Of a DNA stretch of 47,025 bases, positions 24,539-33,503 are shown in pieces. This DNA comes from Mesorhizobium sp. NFR06. GTDB taxonomy: Bacteria; Pseudomonadota; Alphaproteobacteria; Rhizobiales; Rhizobiaceae. The DNA is taken from the NCBI RefSeq assembly GCF_900115245.1, contig NZ_FOVT01000026.1:1-47025 (forward strand). The letters run 5' to 3'. The position numbers and the translations under genes are program-made. Below the pieces are notes generated by a model. The model was given only the letters and a program-made list of their open reading frames with translations. It made no database searches and was not told the DNA's origin. Within the stretch, counting starts at the first letter, position 1. The number at the start of each line of letters is the position of its first letter.

Positions 24539-27193
24539 CTAGCTTGCGATGCGCAACCGACGAGATCGAACAAAGCTTCTCAGCCGGTCGGCATCCATTG
24601 CGTGCCCGAATGCGTAGCCTTGCAATATGTCGCAGCCAAGCCCTTTGAGCACACGTGCGTGCTTCATCGTCTCAACGCCTTCGGCAATGATCTCGATACC
24701 TAGGGATTTGCCAATTTCGATGATCGACGAGACGACCTGCCGTCGCTGGGGGGAGCTCACGATAGGATCTATCAACTGGCGATCGATCTTCAGGCGGCGA
24801 GGCTGCAATTTGAGCAGGCTGACAATGGAGGCATAGCCGGTGCCGAAATCGTCGATTTCGATGTCGATGCCGAGTTGCTTGATCTGCTCGACGTTCCAAC
24901 TTACCAGATCATCGTTGTTGTCGAGGAAGATCGACTCGACAAGTTCAAATGAAAAAGTGCCCTTCTTGATGTTGAGCTCCCGCAAACTCTTCAGAAGTTC
25001 CTCGTCTCGAAGGCGCCGCGCCGAAACGTTGACTGATACACGCGGAATGCCGATCTTTTCGGCGGACCACGCTTCAAAATCCAAAAGCGATTGCTGGAGG
25101 ATTTTGTGGTCTATCACCGACACGACGTTCAGCTCTTCAGCGGTCTTCAGGAAAACGTCAGGCGCCAGTATCCCTTTCTCTGGATGTCTCCACCGCGCCA
25201 GAGCTTCAACTCCCACAATCTCGAGGGTCTTTGCATTAAATTGAGGCTGATAGAATACGATGAATTCGTCTCGCTCGAGACCGGCTAGAATCTCGTCGGC
25301 AATTCTCTTCGTGTTGACGATTTCGCTTTGCAGCTCTGCACTGAAGAATTCATAGCGGTTGCGGCCCCGCCTCTTTGCCCGGTAGAGGGCAATATCGGCG
25401 TTCACCAGCAACTGCTTGCTATCGACGTCTCTGCCATTGTCGATCGCAATTCCGATGCTGACGCCAAACCGACATTGATGGCCGTGGTAATAAACAGGTC
25501 TGCGCATCTGCTCGACAATGTTATCGGCGAGCGCCGCTGGCTGGCTGACATCGTCATACACCGTGCAGAGTATGACGAATTCGTCGCCTCCAATCCGAGC
25601 GACGAAACCGCGGTCACCGACATTGGACTTGAGAACAGATGACGCATGCACCAGCATTGCGTCACCCGCCGCGTGGCCGAGCGTATCGTTGATGTGCTTG
25701 AAACGGTCCAGATCGACGTGAAGCAGCGCCGCGTAGCCGCCGCCGAGCTTGGCCTGTGCCGCATAATCCTCCAGCACTTGGTCCAGGTAGCGCCGGTTGG
25801 GCAAATCCGTCAGCGAATCGTGTAAGGCGATGTGTTCTATGCGCGCCTTGGCAGACTCGAGTTCCGTGTTTTTCGACTCGGTCAGCTGTTTAGCGCGAAC
25901 CAGATCGGTGTTCAGCAAAACATCCGCCGTCACATCCCACTCCGCGCCGACCATTCGAGGCGCATTGTTCGCGGTCTGGTAGAAGATCGCCCTTGACCGG
26001 ACGTGACGAATTTCGCCGTCCGGACGAACCACCCGGTATTCCGATGAATATGTGCCCCGCCCGGCAACGGCTTTGTCGAAGTCGGCAAGCGCGCCAGGCA
26101 GATCGGCGGGATGAATGGCCCCGGCCCAGTCCGAATATCCGGGCGGCCCGCTGTCGGCATCTCTCCCGTATATTTCGTTGACGCGATCGTCCCACGCAAG
26201 ATGGTTGGTTTCGAGGTCGTGCTCCCACACTCCGATGGCCGACGCCTCCAAAGCAAGCTCCAGCCGTCGCGACAGCCGGTGCAACTCCCAGTAGTTTCGC
26301 TGCCTTTCGCCAATCAGGCGACTCGCCGTCAGGAAGGGGAGTAAGATCAGCGCCGCCGCCACCACCATGATCGCCCGGAGCAGCCAGGCGTTGGCGGGAG
26401 TGGTGGGCCAACCACCCCTGGGAATCGCAGCGATCCGCCAGGAGCCGGAGGGGACCAGAACGTCGGCCGTCACCGGATTGCTTTCGACAACCTGTTCGTC
26501 ACCGAAAAACTGGGCTCCGTTCGCGCCGAGTGCGTCCTTGCCGATGAGGGCGACGTCAATCCCGAGATCCTTGTCGAGAAGACCGCTCGCCTGGTAAAGG
26601 CGCTGCACGTCGACGACCGCGGAAACGATGCCCCAGAACCGGTCGGTGTTGCCTGCGCTTTTCACGAACACTGGAAATCGGCCAACGAAGGCCCGTCCGC
26701 CTTGCTGCAGATCGACCGGGCCGGCGAGAATTGGCTTGCGCTCGTCGCGCGCGCGCAACGCAGCCGCACGCTGCTGGTCGCTCTTGCGGTAATCGAGGCC
26801 GATGGCCTTCTCGTTGCCGGCCATCGGGTACATCAAGGAAATGACCAGGTCGGGTGCGCCGGCAATATTGCGAAGTTGAGACTCTTCGTTGAACAGGCGG
26901 CTGGCAAGCTCCGAAAAACGTTGCTCTCCCATGTAGGGCTCGGTCGTGACTGCCGCGACCAGACCTCGCGCCAGTTGAAGGTTGCCGTTGATGTTCCCTT
27001 CGAGCTTGGCGCGAATGACGTTGACCTTGGCCAGGACATCCGCGCGGGCGGCCTGATCCGAGACGACCTTGTTCTGATGGTCTGCGAATACTGCGCAAAC
27101 GGCGACAACCACCACCGCGATCGCAGCCGGAATCCTCGCTGGTGAGAAGACCGCCGCCTTCAGGCGGGCGAATCTGTTGGCGAAAAAATCCAA
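24539..27193 (-). CDS. Membrane CHASE-PAS-GGDEF-EAL cyclic-di-GMP protein
   Basis: 884 residues. A first membrane helix spans about 20-38, a periplasmic CHASE-type sensor about 45-255, and a second helix about 272-290. A PAS domain follows (about 315-425, GVWEHDLETNHLAWDDRVNEIYG), then GGDEF (about 455-615) and EAL (about 635-875). The cyclase motif GGDEF (535-539) and the EAL triad (663-665, in VEALARW) are intact, as is EGVET, so both synthesis and hydrolysis of cyclic-di-GMP look possible. No RxxD inhibitory site is seen five residues before GGDEF. The only upstream start candidate is a TTG at 27193, with AGGGGA about ten bases before it. It stands alone, convergent to the preceding gene. 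Confidence 0.9.
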   Translation of the reverse strand: MDFFANRFARLKAAVFSPARIPAAIAVVVVAVCAVFADHQNKVVSDQAARADVLAKVNVIRAKLEGNINGNLQLARGLVAAVTTEPYMGEQRFSELASRLFNEESQLRNIAGAPDLVISLMYPMAGNEKAIGLDYRKSDQQRAAALRARDERKPILAGPVDLQQGGRAFVGRFPVFVKSAGNTDRFWGIVSAVVDVQRLYQASGLLDKDLGIDVALIGKDALGANGAQFFGDEQVVESNPVTADVLVPSGSWRIAAIPRGGWPTTPANAWLLRAIMVVAAALILLPFLTASRLIGERQRNYWELHRLSRRLELALEASAIGVWEHDLETNHLAWDDRVNEIYGRDADSGPPGYSDWAGAIHPADLPGALADFDKAVAGRGTYSSEYRVVRPDGEIRHVRSRAIFYQTANNAPRMVGAEWDVTADVLLNTDLVRAKQLTESKNTELESAKARIEHIALHDSLTDLPNRRYLDQVLEDYAAQAKLGGGYAALLHVDLDRFKHINDTLGHAAGDAMLVHASSVLKSNVGDRGFVARIGGDEFVILCTVYDDVSQPAALADNIVEQMRRPVYYHGHQCRFGVSIGIAIDNGRDVDSKQLLVNADIALYRAKRRGRNRYEFFSAELQSEIVNTKRIADEILAGLERDEFIVFYQPQFNAKTLEIVGVEALARWRHPEKGILAPDVFLKTAEELNVVSVIDHKILQQSLLDFEAWSAEKIGIPRVSVNVSARRLRDEELLKSLRELNIKKGTFSFELVESIFLDNNDDLVSWNVEQIKQLGIDIEIDDFGTGYASIVSLLKLQPRRLKIDRQLIDPIVSSPQRRQVVSSIIEIGKSLGIEIIAEGVETMKHARVLKGLGCDILQGYAFGHAMDADRLRSFVRSRRLRIAS

Positions 27194-27363
27194 TAGGGCG
27201 AGTCCCCTTGTGCTTCTCAGTTGTCCGGACGAGCGTGCGCAAGGGAATATTAGTCCGCTATGGCTTAATTTTAGCCTTCACGATCTTTAAAAGTTTTGCA
27301 GTTTCCGGACGGTTCGGGCGCCGTTGCGTGGGATAATCGCGCCATAACTCCAAAATTACGAAG

Positions 27364-28224
27364 TTAGTGGCTATCGACCTTTTTCGGGATGATCCGGTAC
27401 GTCCCGACACCTCGCTTGGTCGCCCCAATCGAATAGGCCATCGGAATTTTGGGGGCGTTTTCGGGCAGGCCGTACATATCCCTGCCGGCCCTGACCGCGA
27501 ATGAAAAGTGCTTCCAGGAAACCGTGTCGTGCTCGTTGAGAAAATCGAGCGACAACCCCGCTCCGATCAGCGCGTTCACCACGTCGCTGATCGGATGGAT
27601 CCACTCGTAATAACGAGGATGCTTCAAGGTTCGCTCATCGCCGGTATAAGTCAGTGCCTCGCTCCAGACGAGCGGCCGCGCTATCGGTGTTCGCCAGTCA
27701 TGCTTCAACTCGAGCGCTGCGGCCTTGCGATTGCACTGGAACATCAAGGGATGGCCCTCGGCCATATAGAGGCGGCCGCCGGGCCGCAGAAGATCAGCGA
27801 CCACCCGCGCCCAACGGAAGACATCATCAAGCCAGTTCACCGAGCCCCAGGTGACGTAGACGATGTCATAGGTCCGGTCGAGCGCTTCGACAGCTTCATA
27901 CAGCGGCGCTTCCACGAAGCGAACGTCGCTGCTTGCCTTGGAGGCGAAATCCCGCGCCGCGGCGATTGCCCTCGGTGAAAAGTCCAGGCCGGTCACGCTG
28001 CCCGCGCCCAGATTTCTCAGGCTGATTGTGTCCAGCCCGATGTGGCATTGCAGATGGACGATGTCTTTGCCGAAAATGTCGCCGACTTCGCGCGTTTCCA
28101 ACTCATAGAGGTTGGACCCGCCAGCCAGTACATTTTCGATGCGGTAGCTGCCCGTTCTGTCGGTCGCGTGCAGTTCGGCCCGATCATCCCAATTCAGGAG
28201 GTTCGTGTCCAAAAACGGTTCCAA
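27364..28224 (-). CDS. Class I SAM-dependent methyltransferase
   Basis: 286 residues. Motif I is seen as VHLQCHIGLDTISLRNLGAGSVTGLDFS (about 56-83), followed by DIVYVTWGSVNWLDD and LLRPGGRLYMAEGHP, so the Rossmann-like SAM-binding fold is clear. The start appears to be a TTG at 28224 with GGGGG about six bases upstream; no ATG is available nearby. Small-molecule methylation is likely, but the substrate is not evident. It stands alone between the cyclic-di-GMP gene and small hypothetical genes. Confidence 0.85.
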   Translation of the reverse strand: MEPFLDTNLLNWDDRAELHATDRTGSYRIENVLAGGSNLYELETREVGDIFGKDIVHLQCHIGLDTISLRNLGAGSVTGLDFSPRAIAAARDFASKASSDVRFVEAPLYEAVEALDRTYDIVYVTWGSVNWLDDVFRWARVVADLLRPGGRLYMAEGHPLMFQCNRKAAALELKHDWRTPIARPLVWSEALTYTGDERTLKHPRYYEWIHPISDVVNALIGAGLSLDFLNEHDTVSWKHFSFAVRAGRDMYGLPENAPKIPMAYSIGATKRGVGTYRIIPKKVDSH

Positions 28225-28467
28225 ACTGCCCCCGATCTTGGCCGTCGCAAGGTTAACGGCTGGTTAACAGACATTGCAGTGGAAGGGCACGCGCGTCAAT
28301 CCCGGACGTCGGAAGCGGCGCGGTGCGCATGCTTGCTTGACGGGGAATTGCGGGCACTAGAATGCCGGGAAAACTACCCCTTGATCGCCGAACCGACGAT
28401 CGAGTCGACGAAGAAGTGATAATCGACTGACCGAGAGCCGCGTTGGCGCCTCTCGGCGCCGATAAGG

Positions 28468-28647
28468 TCACAACGTGCTGTTCACAGCCGAATGCTTGGG
28501 CGGCGCGTCATTCTCATCGGGATTGGGGACCGGCTCCTCATCGGGCAGACGATCCGGATCCGGCTCGCGCACGGGCTTAGGTTCCGGAATGGGTGGCGGC
28601 GTGGGCTCCGGCGTGGGAACCGGATCCGGATTGGGGAGAATTGCCAT
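28468..28647 (-). CDS. Small proline-rich acidic protein, 59 residues
   Basis: The ATG at 28647 has GGAAGGAA just upstream. The product is dominated by alternating proline with Asp, Glu, Thr and Val (PNPDPVPTPEPTPPPIPEP, then REPDPDRLPDEEPVPNPDEND). It has no signal peptide or membrane segment, is strongly acidic and should be unfolded. Longer in-frame starts exist up to 28908, but they lack a good ribosome binding site and the added sequence looks non-coding. Function unknown; the PxP ladder suggests a flexible or spacer-like peptide. Confidence 0.6.
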   Translation of the reverse strand: MAILPNPDPVPTPEPTPPPIPEPKPVREPDPDRLPDEEPVPNPDENDAPPKHSAVNSTL

Positions 28648-28946
28648 CGTGTTCCTTCCGCTCGATATCTTGGCAAGCTCTGCTCGATCCCAACAAGCGG
28701 GATGTCCTGCCCGACCTGAAATGATGGAAGTGATCGCCGCATTCAGACGCTTCGTCGGGAGTGATTGCCGGCGCAAGCTGGCAGAACGGTCGCGCCCGCG
28801 GATGGTTCCAACGCGATTGCGGGGGCGCGATGGCGACAAGGAGCGATCAAATGATTCTGCGCGCCTGTTTCGGCTCTTGCCGGCGTTGGTCGGCGCGTTA
28901 GTTCCCATTGCGGGCGAGTGGTCATCTGCCGAAATAGGAGGCGGCC

Positions 28947-29381
28947 GTGAAGCATCAAACCGTTGATCAACTCAATGCCGTTGCCGACGTTCATGCCGAA
29001 GCAGCGGTTCTCTTTGCCAACCGGGGCCAACGCCTCGAACGCTGGGCGCAGCTTCTCGAACAAAATCCGAGCCGCCGCCTCATGGCGCTCGCGGGCACCG
29101 AATACGCCTCACCCGACATGCGTGAAAGAATGCGCTCCGACGGATCCGCGATCACCGTCGCTTTCGAGGACCCGATCTTTCGCGCGCAAGGCTTGCAGAA
29201 CGACTCATATGGCGAAGCCAAGCGCTTCTTTGAGATGAGCGACTGGCAGCTGCATGAGGTCGTCTGCCATTGCCATGTCGGCGCCAACATGCCGGCACGC
29301 TGGGCGGCGTCGCGCGTGCGCGCGGCGATCTCTCCGGGTGCAGGCATTCTCGCCTGGCTGAGGGCGGTGTTCATGCATTGA
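28947..29381 (+). CDS. Hypothetical protein, 144 residues
   Basis: Translation likely starts at the GTG at 28947, five bases after AGGAGG (28937-28942), an unusually good RBS. The product is soluble, with a Cys/His pair (VVCHCHVG near 106-113) and an Arg-rich C-terminal third. I do not recognise a named domain. It has coding-like composition and a strong RBS, and it is isolated between a small proline-rich gene and nuoD. The Cys-His-Cys-His cluster could bind a metal, but two closely spaced pairs alone do not show that. Confidence 0.65.
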   Translation: MKHQTVDQLNAVADVHAEAAVLFANRGQRLERWAQLLEQNPSRRLMALAGTEYASPDMRERMRSDGSAITVAFEDPIFRAQGLQNDSYGEAKRFFEMSDWQLHEVVCHCHVGANMPARWAASRVRAAISPGAGILAWLRAVFMH

Positions 29382-29459
29382 CGCGATCCCGTTCGCGGGA
29401 TCGCGCCGGGGCAACGTTTTCATAGAAGAGGTGGAGAGGCGCCGGACTCTCCTCGCTCT

Positions 29460-30650
29460 TCAGCGATCGATCTCGCCGAAGACGATGTCGAGCGAGCCGA
29501 TGATCGCTGCGACATCCGCCACCATGTGCCCGCGCGACAGAAAATCCATCGCCTGGAGATGGGCGAAGGACGGCGCGCGTATCTTGCAGCGATAGGGAAC
29601 GTTGCTGCCGTCCGAAACCAGATAGACGCCGAACTCGCCTTTCGGCGCCTCCACCGCCGCATAGACCTCGCCACGGGGCACGCGGTGGCCTTCCGAGTAA
29701 AGCTTGAAATGCTGGATGGTCGCTTCCATCGAGCGCTTCATGGTGGCGCGCGGCGGCGGCGTGATCTTCCGGTTCGGCACGGCGACCGGACCCCGGCCAT
29801 CGGGCGAGCGCAGCTTTTCAAGGCACTGCCGCATGATGCGCACGGACTGGCGCATCTCTTCCATGCGCACCAGATAGCGATCGTAGCAGTCGCCGTGCTT
29901 GCCGACCGGAATGTCGAAATCCATTTCGGAATAGCATTCATAGGGTTGCGCCTTGCGCAGGTCCCAGGCGGCGCCTGAGCCGCGCAGCATGGGGCCGGAG
30001 AAGCCCCAGCCCCAGGCATCATCGAGCGAGATCGTGCCGACGTCGACATTGCGCTGCTTGAAGATGCGGTTGTAGGTGAGCAGGCCGTCGAGATTGTCGC
30101 AGACCTTCAGGAACGGATCGCAGAAATCCCAGATGTCGTCCAAGAGCTGCTCCGGCAGGTCCTGGTGCACACCGCCGACGCGGAAATAGTTCGCGTGCAT
30201 GCGGGCGCCGGATGCGCGCTCATAGAACACCATCAGCTTCTCGCGCTCGGCGAAACCCCAGAGCGGCGGCGTCAGCGCGCCGATATCCATGGCCTGCGTG
30301 GTGACGTTGAGAAGATGCGACAAGAGCCGGCCGATCTCGCAAAACAGCACCCGGATCAGTTGGCCGCGCCGGGGGACGGACAGTTGGAGAAGCTTTTCGG
30401 CGGCAAGGCAGAAGGCATGCTCCTGGTTCATCGGCGCGACATAGTCGAGGCGGTCGAAATAGGGCAGGGCCTGCAGGTAATTCTTGTATTCGATCAGCTT
30501 CTCGGTGCCGCGATGCAGCAAGCCGATATGCGGATCGGCGCGGTCGACGATCTCGCCGTCCAATTCCAGCACCAGCCGGAGCACGCCATGCGCGGACGGG
30601 TGCTGCGGCCCGAAATTCAGGGTGAAGTTGCGGACTGCGGCCTCGGTCAT
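29460..30650 (-). CDS. nuoD: NADH-quinone oxidoreductase subunit D, orphan copy
   Basis: 396 residues, the full length of a 49-kDa-type complex I subunit. Typical segments are LNFGPQHPSAHGVLRLVLELDGE near the N-terminus, HIGLLHRGTEKL, YFDRLDYVAPMNQEHAF, and the C-terminal DVAAIIGSLDIVFGEIDR. The quinone-pocket His and Tyr regions look intact. The ATG at 30650 has GGAGG upstream. No other nuo genes are visible within several kb on either side, unlike the usual nuoA-N operon. It may be a second, separate nuoD used with another complex I form. It appears intact and not decayed. Confidence 0.95.
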   Translation of the reverse strand: MTEAAVRNFTLNFGPQHPSAHGVLRLVLELDGEIVDRADPHIGLLHRGTEKLIEYKNYLQALPYFDRLDYVAPMNQEHAFCLAAEKLLQLSVPRRGQLIRVLFCEIGRLLSHLLNVTTQAMDIGALTPPLWGFAEREKLMVFYERASGARMHANYFRVGGVHQDLPEQLLDDIWDFCDPFLKVCDNLDGLLTYNRIFKQRNVDVGTISLDDAWGWGFSGPMLRGSGAAWDLRKAQPYECYSEMDFDIPVGKHGDCYDRYLVRMEEMRQSVRIMRQCLEKLRSPDGRGPVAVPNRKITPPPRATMKRSMEATIQHFKLYSEGHRVPRGEVYAAVEAPKGEFGVYLVSDGSNVPYRCKIRAPSFAHLQAMDFLSRGHMVADVAAIIGSLDIVFGEIDR

Positions 30651-30714
30651 GGCGACCTCCGCAAAAGTGAGTATTCGAAGGCGAACCGCAGCCGCTCGGC
30701 CGCGCGCCGGCCGG

Positions 30715-31107
30715 TCATGCGGTCGTCTGGATGATCAGCGTCAGCGTGCCGTCGCCGTCGATATTGGCGGCAACGACCTGTGTCGAGTTGAGGCCGTTGG
30801 CGCGCAGAACCGACGTTGCTGCGGGTGAGGCATCGACCGAGCTCTGCAGCTTGGCCAACTCCTTGGCGGTCGTCCTGGTGACTATGGCTTCGGCCTGCGC
30901 CTTCACCTCCGAAGGCAGGTCCTCAATGGCCACCACGACAATATTGGTGACGTTCTGGCCGGCATTGTCCTGATTGGGCAGCGCCTGGTCGGGGGCGGGC
31001 TCCTGGGCCGATGGCGGGGCTTGCGGCTGCGGATCGGCGAGTTGAGCAGGAGCGGGCTGCGTCAGTGCCATTGCCGATAGCGTCAGCACCATCGTCAATA
31101 TGCGCAT
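30715..31107 (-). CDS. Secreted or periplasmic hypothetical protein, 130 residues
   Basis: A signal peptide covers about residues 1-21 (MRILTMVLTLSAMALTQPAPA). A Pro/Gln-rich linker follows (about 22-50), then a small alpha/beta segment rich in Val, Ala and Thr (NIVVVAIEDLPSEVKAQAEAIV and later VVAANIDGDGTLTLIIQTTA). I do not recognise a domain. The ATG at 31107 has GGAAAGGAAA upstream. It sits alone between nuoD and the AlkB-like gene on the same strand. Export to the periplasm is inferred from the leader. Confidence 0.75.
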   Translation of the reverse strand: MRILTMVLTLSAMALTQPAPAQLADPQPQAPPSAQEPAPDQALPNQDNAGQNVTNIVVVAIEDLPSEVKAQAEAIVTRTTAKELAKLQSSVDASPAATSVLRANGLNSTQVVAANIDGDGTLTLIIQTTA

Positions 31108-31188
31108 GGTTTTTCCTTTCCATCTCGATCTGACGAAGAAAACCCCGCGGCCGGGCGATGGTTCCCGGACATGCGCCGGTACGGCAAC

Positions 31189-31788
31189 CTACAGGGCGCG
31201 CATTGTCCGGAAGGTCACGGAGTAGCGGTGTCGTTCGACGGGCGGAATGCTGTGCTCCCATTCGTTTCGCGCCGGGCCCGACATGAGATAAACGGATCCG
31301 GGCTCGACCTCGATCGTTTCACGCTCCCAGGCAGCGCCGTTCTTGCGGCGAAGCCGGAAGCTGCAGGGCGCCAGCAGGGAAACGCCGGCGACAAGCTCGA
31401 AATGCGGCTTATCCCGGTGCCAGCCTATGCCGGTGCCCGGGCGATACTCGTTGATCAGCACTTGGGCGAACCCGGCGGCGGCGACATTGGCGAAATCGGC
31501 GACCTTGGCGCGAAGCGGCAACAGGAAGTCCGGTATGGGCGGCGCCTCCACGACCTGGCGGCGTTCGTAATCGTAGCGCAAGCCGAAGCCGACAATCTGC
31601 CTGTTGGCAAGATGGCCGTGAAAATCGAACGGTTCGAAAGGCAGGCGCTGGATGTGACGGATCAGTTCGTGCGCTTCGTCGCGCGCAATCAGGTCCGGCT
31701 GGTAGGAGAAGCCTTCCGGCAGGGTTGCAGGCGTATCGAAAAGATCGCCCTGGAGGGCAACGGCGGTTCGGGTTTTGGCTGGTGACAT
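31189..31788 (-). CDS. AlkB-like 2-oxoglutarate/Fe(II)-dependent dioxygenase
   Basis: 199 residues from the ATG at 31788; a GTG three codons earlier is possible. The double-stranded beta-helix iron ligands are present as His124-x-Asp126 (IGWHRDKP) and His179 (ARNEWEHSIPPV). The C-terminal Arg-x6-Arg segment that binds 2-oxoglutarate also looks present (RHRYSVTFRTMR). NEYRPGTGIGWHRDKPHF and PGSVYLMSGPARNEWEHS are classic AlkB family text. It could repair alkylated nucleic acid, as other AlkB homologues do, but many small bacterial members have unknown substrates. Confidence 0.9.
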   Translation of the reverse strand: MSPAKTRTAVALQGDLFDTPATLPEGFSYQPDLIARDEAHELIRHIQRLPFEPFDFHGHLANRQIVGFGLRYDYERRQVVEAPPIPDFLLPLRAKVADFANVAAAGFAQVLINEYRPGTGIGWHRDKPHFELVAGVSLLAPCSFRLRRKNGAAWERETIEVEPGSVYLMSGPARNEWEHSIPPVERHRYSVTFRTMRAL

Positions 31789-31882
31789 GCGGCTCACATA
31801 GGCAATGAGAGCGCTTCCGCAAGGCCGACCTCCGGCATAGGGAACCTCGCTGTGCGCGAAGGATTAGGGGTTGGAAAGCAGG

Positions 31883-32107
31883 ATGCCGTACATGCCTTCC
31901 ACCGCGATCAGGAACATGCGCTACGATCCGTCGAGGCGCGTCCTTTCGGTATGGTTCGTTCCAAGCGGCGACCGTTATGATTACGAGGATGTGGGACCCG
32001 AGACCTACGCAGCTTTCAAGGCAGCTTCCTCGAAAGGTCAATTCTTCAACGAATTCGTGCGCGATCGTTTCAGGTATCGGCTGGTTGAGCATGGACGTGC
32101 GCATTGA
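31883..32107 (+). CDS. KTSC-domain small protein
   Basis: 74 residues from the ATG at 31883, with GGAAAG upstream. The sequence matches the KTSC fold: STAIRNMRYDPSRRVLSVWFV, then DRYDYEDVGPETYAAFKAA and SKGQFFNEFVRDRFRYR. This small domain also occurs at the C-terminus of some lysyl-tRNA synthetases and as a free protein in many bacteria. It is monocistronic here and divergent from the AlkB-like gene. No specific role is known to me for the free form. Confidence 0.8.
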   Translation: MPYMPSTAIRNMRYDPSRRVLSVWFVPSGDRYDYEDVGPETYAAFKAASSKGQFFNEFVRDRFRYRLVEHGRAH

Positions 32108-32196
32108 ACGCCGAGGCCGGCGTAAAGCACGGACTGACCTCTTCAATGACACGCTTTGATGGCAGTCCCCGTCATGAGGCTTTTGAGGTTCAACAG

Positions 32197-32420
32197 CTAG
32201 CTCCCCAATATGACGCGTGCCAGTTGCGATGGATTTTCAACCGACGAGAAATGTCCGGTATCCTTGAGGGTAAACGTGCGCGCGTCAGGGAGCAGTGCCC
32301 GGCTCCGCTCGCGCTCGTTGCTGGCGTGCGCGGCGGAACGTTCCAGCCGCAGCTATCGCGACTGGCTGGTGGTGAAGCCGAGCAGGACCCCACCATCGCT
32401 CCCTATTGAAAAGCAGCGGG
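32197..32420 (-). pseudogene. Alpha/beta-hydrolase C-terminal remnant with in-frame stop
   Basis: The minus strand reads IGSDGGVLLGFTTSQSR, then a TAG (32353-32355), then in the same frame a tail including ARTFTLKDTGHFSSVENPSQ that ends at a second TAG (32197-32199). The GHF followed by a short C-terminal helix is what alpha/beta hydrolases carry around the catalytic His. A single TAT-to-TAG change would explain the premature stop. No start or nucleophile elbow is visible upstream before the SDR gene, so this is a fragment. The call is tentative. Confidence 0.4.
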
Positions 32421-32544
32421 CCGTTCAGCGGAGTAGCGGTGAGCAGGACGGGCGAAAGCCGCCCAAACGATAACATCGCACACCGTCGGAAGGGAGATCG
32501 CGCGGCCGGATCGGCATAGTGTGAGGTGGCGACCGACATCAATT

Positions 32545-33372
32545 CTATCCCAGAATTCTTTTCATGGTGGCTCGCTGCATCGAACGCGGCGTCAGGCGAT
32601 TTGAAAATGCAACGATGTTGTTCATGAACCCGGCAACCACCGACGCTTTCCCTTGTGACAGCGCTCGGAGACCGATTTCGGCGACAGGACGGGGCTTCAT
32701 CGTCAGAAGGCGCAGCATGGGCGAGACGGGAGCGCCGGCTGCCGCATCGAAGCCCGTTTCGGTGTGTCCAGGGCAAAGACTGGTGACGACCACCCCTTGC
32801 GGACGAAGTTCGTCGTGCAGAGCTTCTCCAAAAGCCAGCACATAAGACTTCGTCGCTGCGTAAGCAGCAAAGGTGGGAACAGGCTGGAGCGCCAAGAGAC
32901 TCGCAATGAGAAGGATCTGCCCGGATCCCCGGGCTGCCATGTCCCGCCCGAAAACATAGCTCAGTTCGGTGAGCGCCGTGATGTTGAGCTGAATCATATC
33001 GGTGGTGCGCTCAAGTGGCGTTTCTAGAAATTCGCCATGCAACCCGTATCCGGCATTGTTCACCAGAATGTCGATCTGTAATGCCCTCTCATCCAGGCTT
33101 TTCTTCAAACCGGCCGCGGCGCCAGGCGCGGCAAGATCGATTGGCTCCACAAGGATATCGACGCCGTATTTTCGGCGAAGGTCGACGGCGAGGTTTTCCA
33201 TTGGCTCCTTTCGCCGGGCTGCGAGCACGAGATTGACCTTCTGCGCTGCCAGCAGTTCGGCAAACTCGAGCCCAAAGCCACTTGATGCACCTGTGATCAG
33301 GGCTCGTTTCCCCGGGGGGACATCCAATTCAACAAGGGAGATTTGTGTCCTCGCATCCGCTGTGTGTCGCAT
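32545..33372 (-). CDS. Short-chain dehydrogenase/reductase (DltE-like subfamily)
   Basis: 275 residues from the ATG at 33372, with AAGGAAAC upstream; longer in-frame starts reach 33528 but have no RBS. Cofactor motif TGASSGFG lies near residue 25, with NNAGYG, the Ser of LLIASLLAL and the YAATK active site in order. The C-terminal region (GHTETGFDAAAG, MKPRPVAEIGLRAL) is like YqjQ/DltE-type SDRs that act on long or lipid-like substrates. It lies downstream of the FabF-like gene on the same strand, so it may belong to a small lipid-modifying group. Confidence 0.9.
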   Translation of the reverse strand: MRHTADARTQISLVELDVPPGKRALITGASSGFGLEFAELLAAQKVNLVLAARRKEPMENLAVDLRRKYGVDILVEPIDLAAPGAAAGLKKSLDERALQIDILVNNAGYGLHGEFLETPLERTTDMIQLNITALTELSYVFGRDMAARGSGQILLIASLLALQPVPTFAAYAATKSYVLAFGEALHDELRPQGVVVTSLCPGHTETGFDAAAGAPVSPMLRLLTMKPRPVAEIGLRALSQGKASVVAGFMNNIVAFSNRLTPRSMQRATMKRILG

Positions 33373-33503
33373 CTGTTTCCTTTCAATTAACCGGGTCGTA
33401 TCCGCGCACCTGCCATCAACCTTTCTGCGCGATATGCTCGGGCGAGATCGCCTCGTGGGTCGAGCTTGGAAAGGGAACAAGCAGAAAAGGTCGGAACAGA
33501 GTG

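Noticed and set aside
28431..28456. Inverted repeat CCGAGAG...CTCTCGG between the methyltransferase and the small proline-rich gene
   Set aside because: Stem is plausible but no T-run follows on either strand, so a terminator call is not supported.
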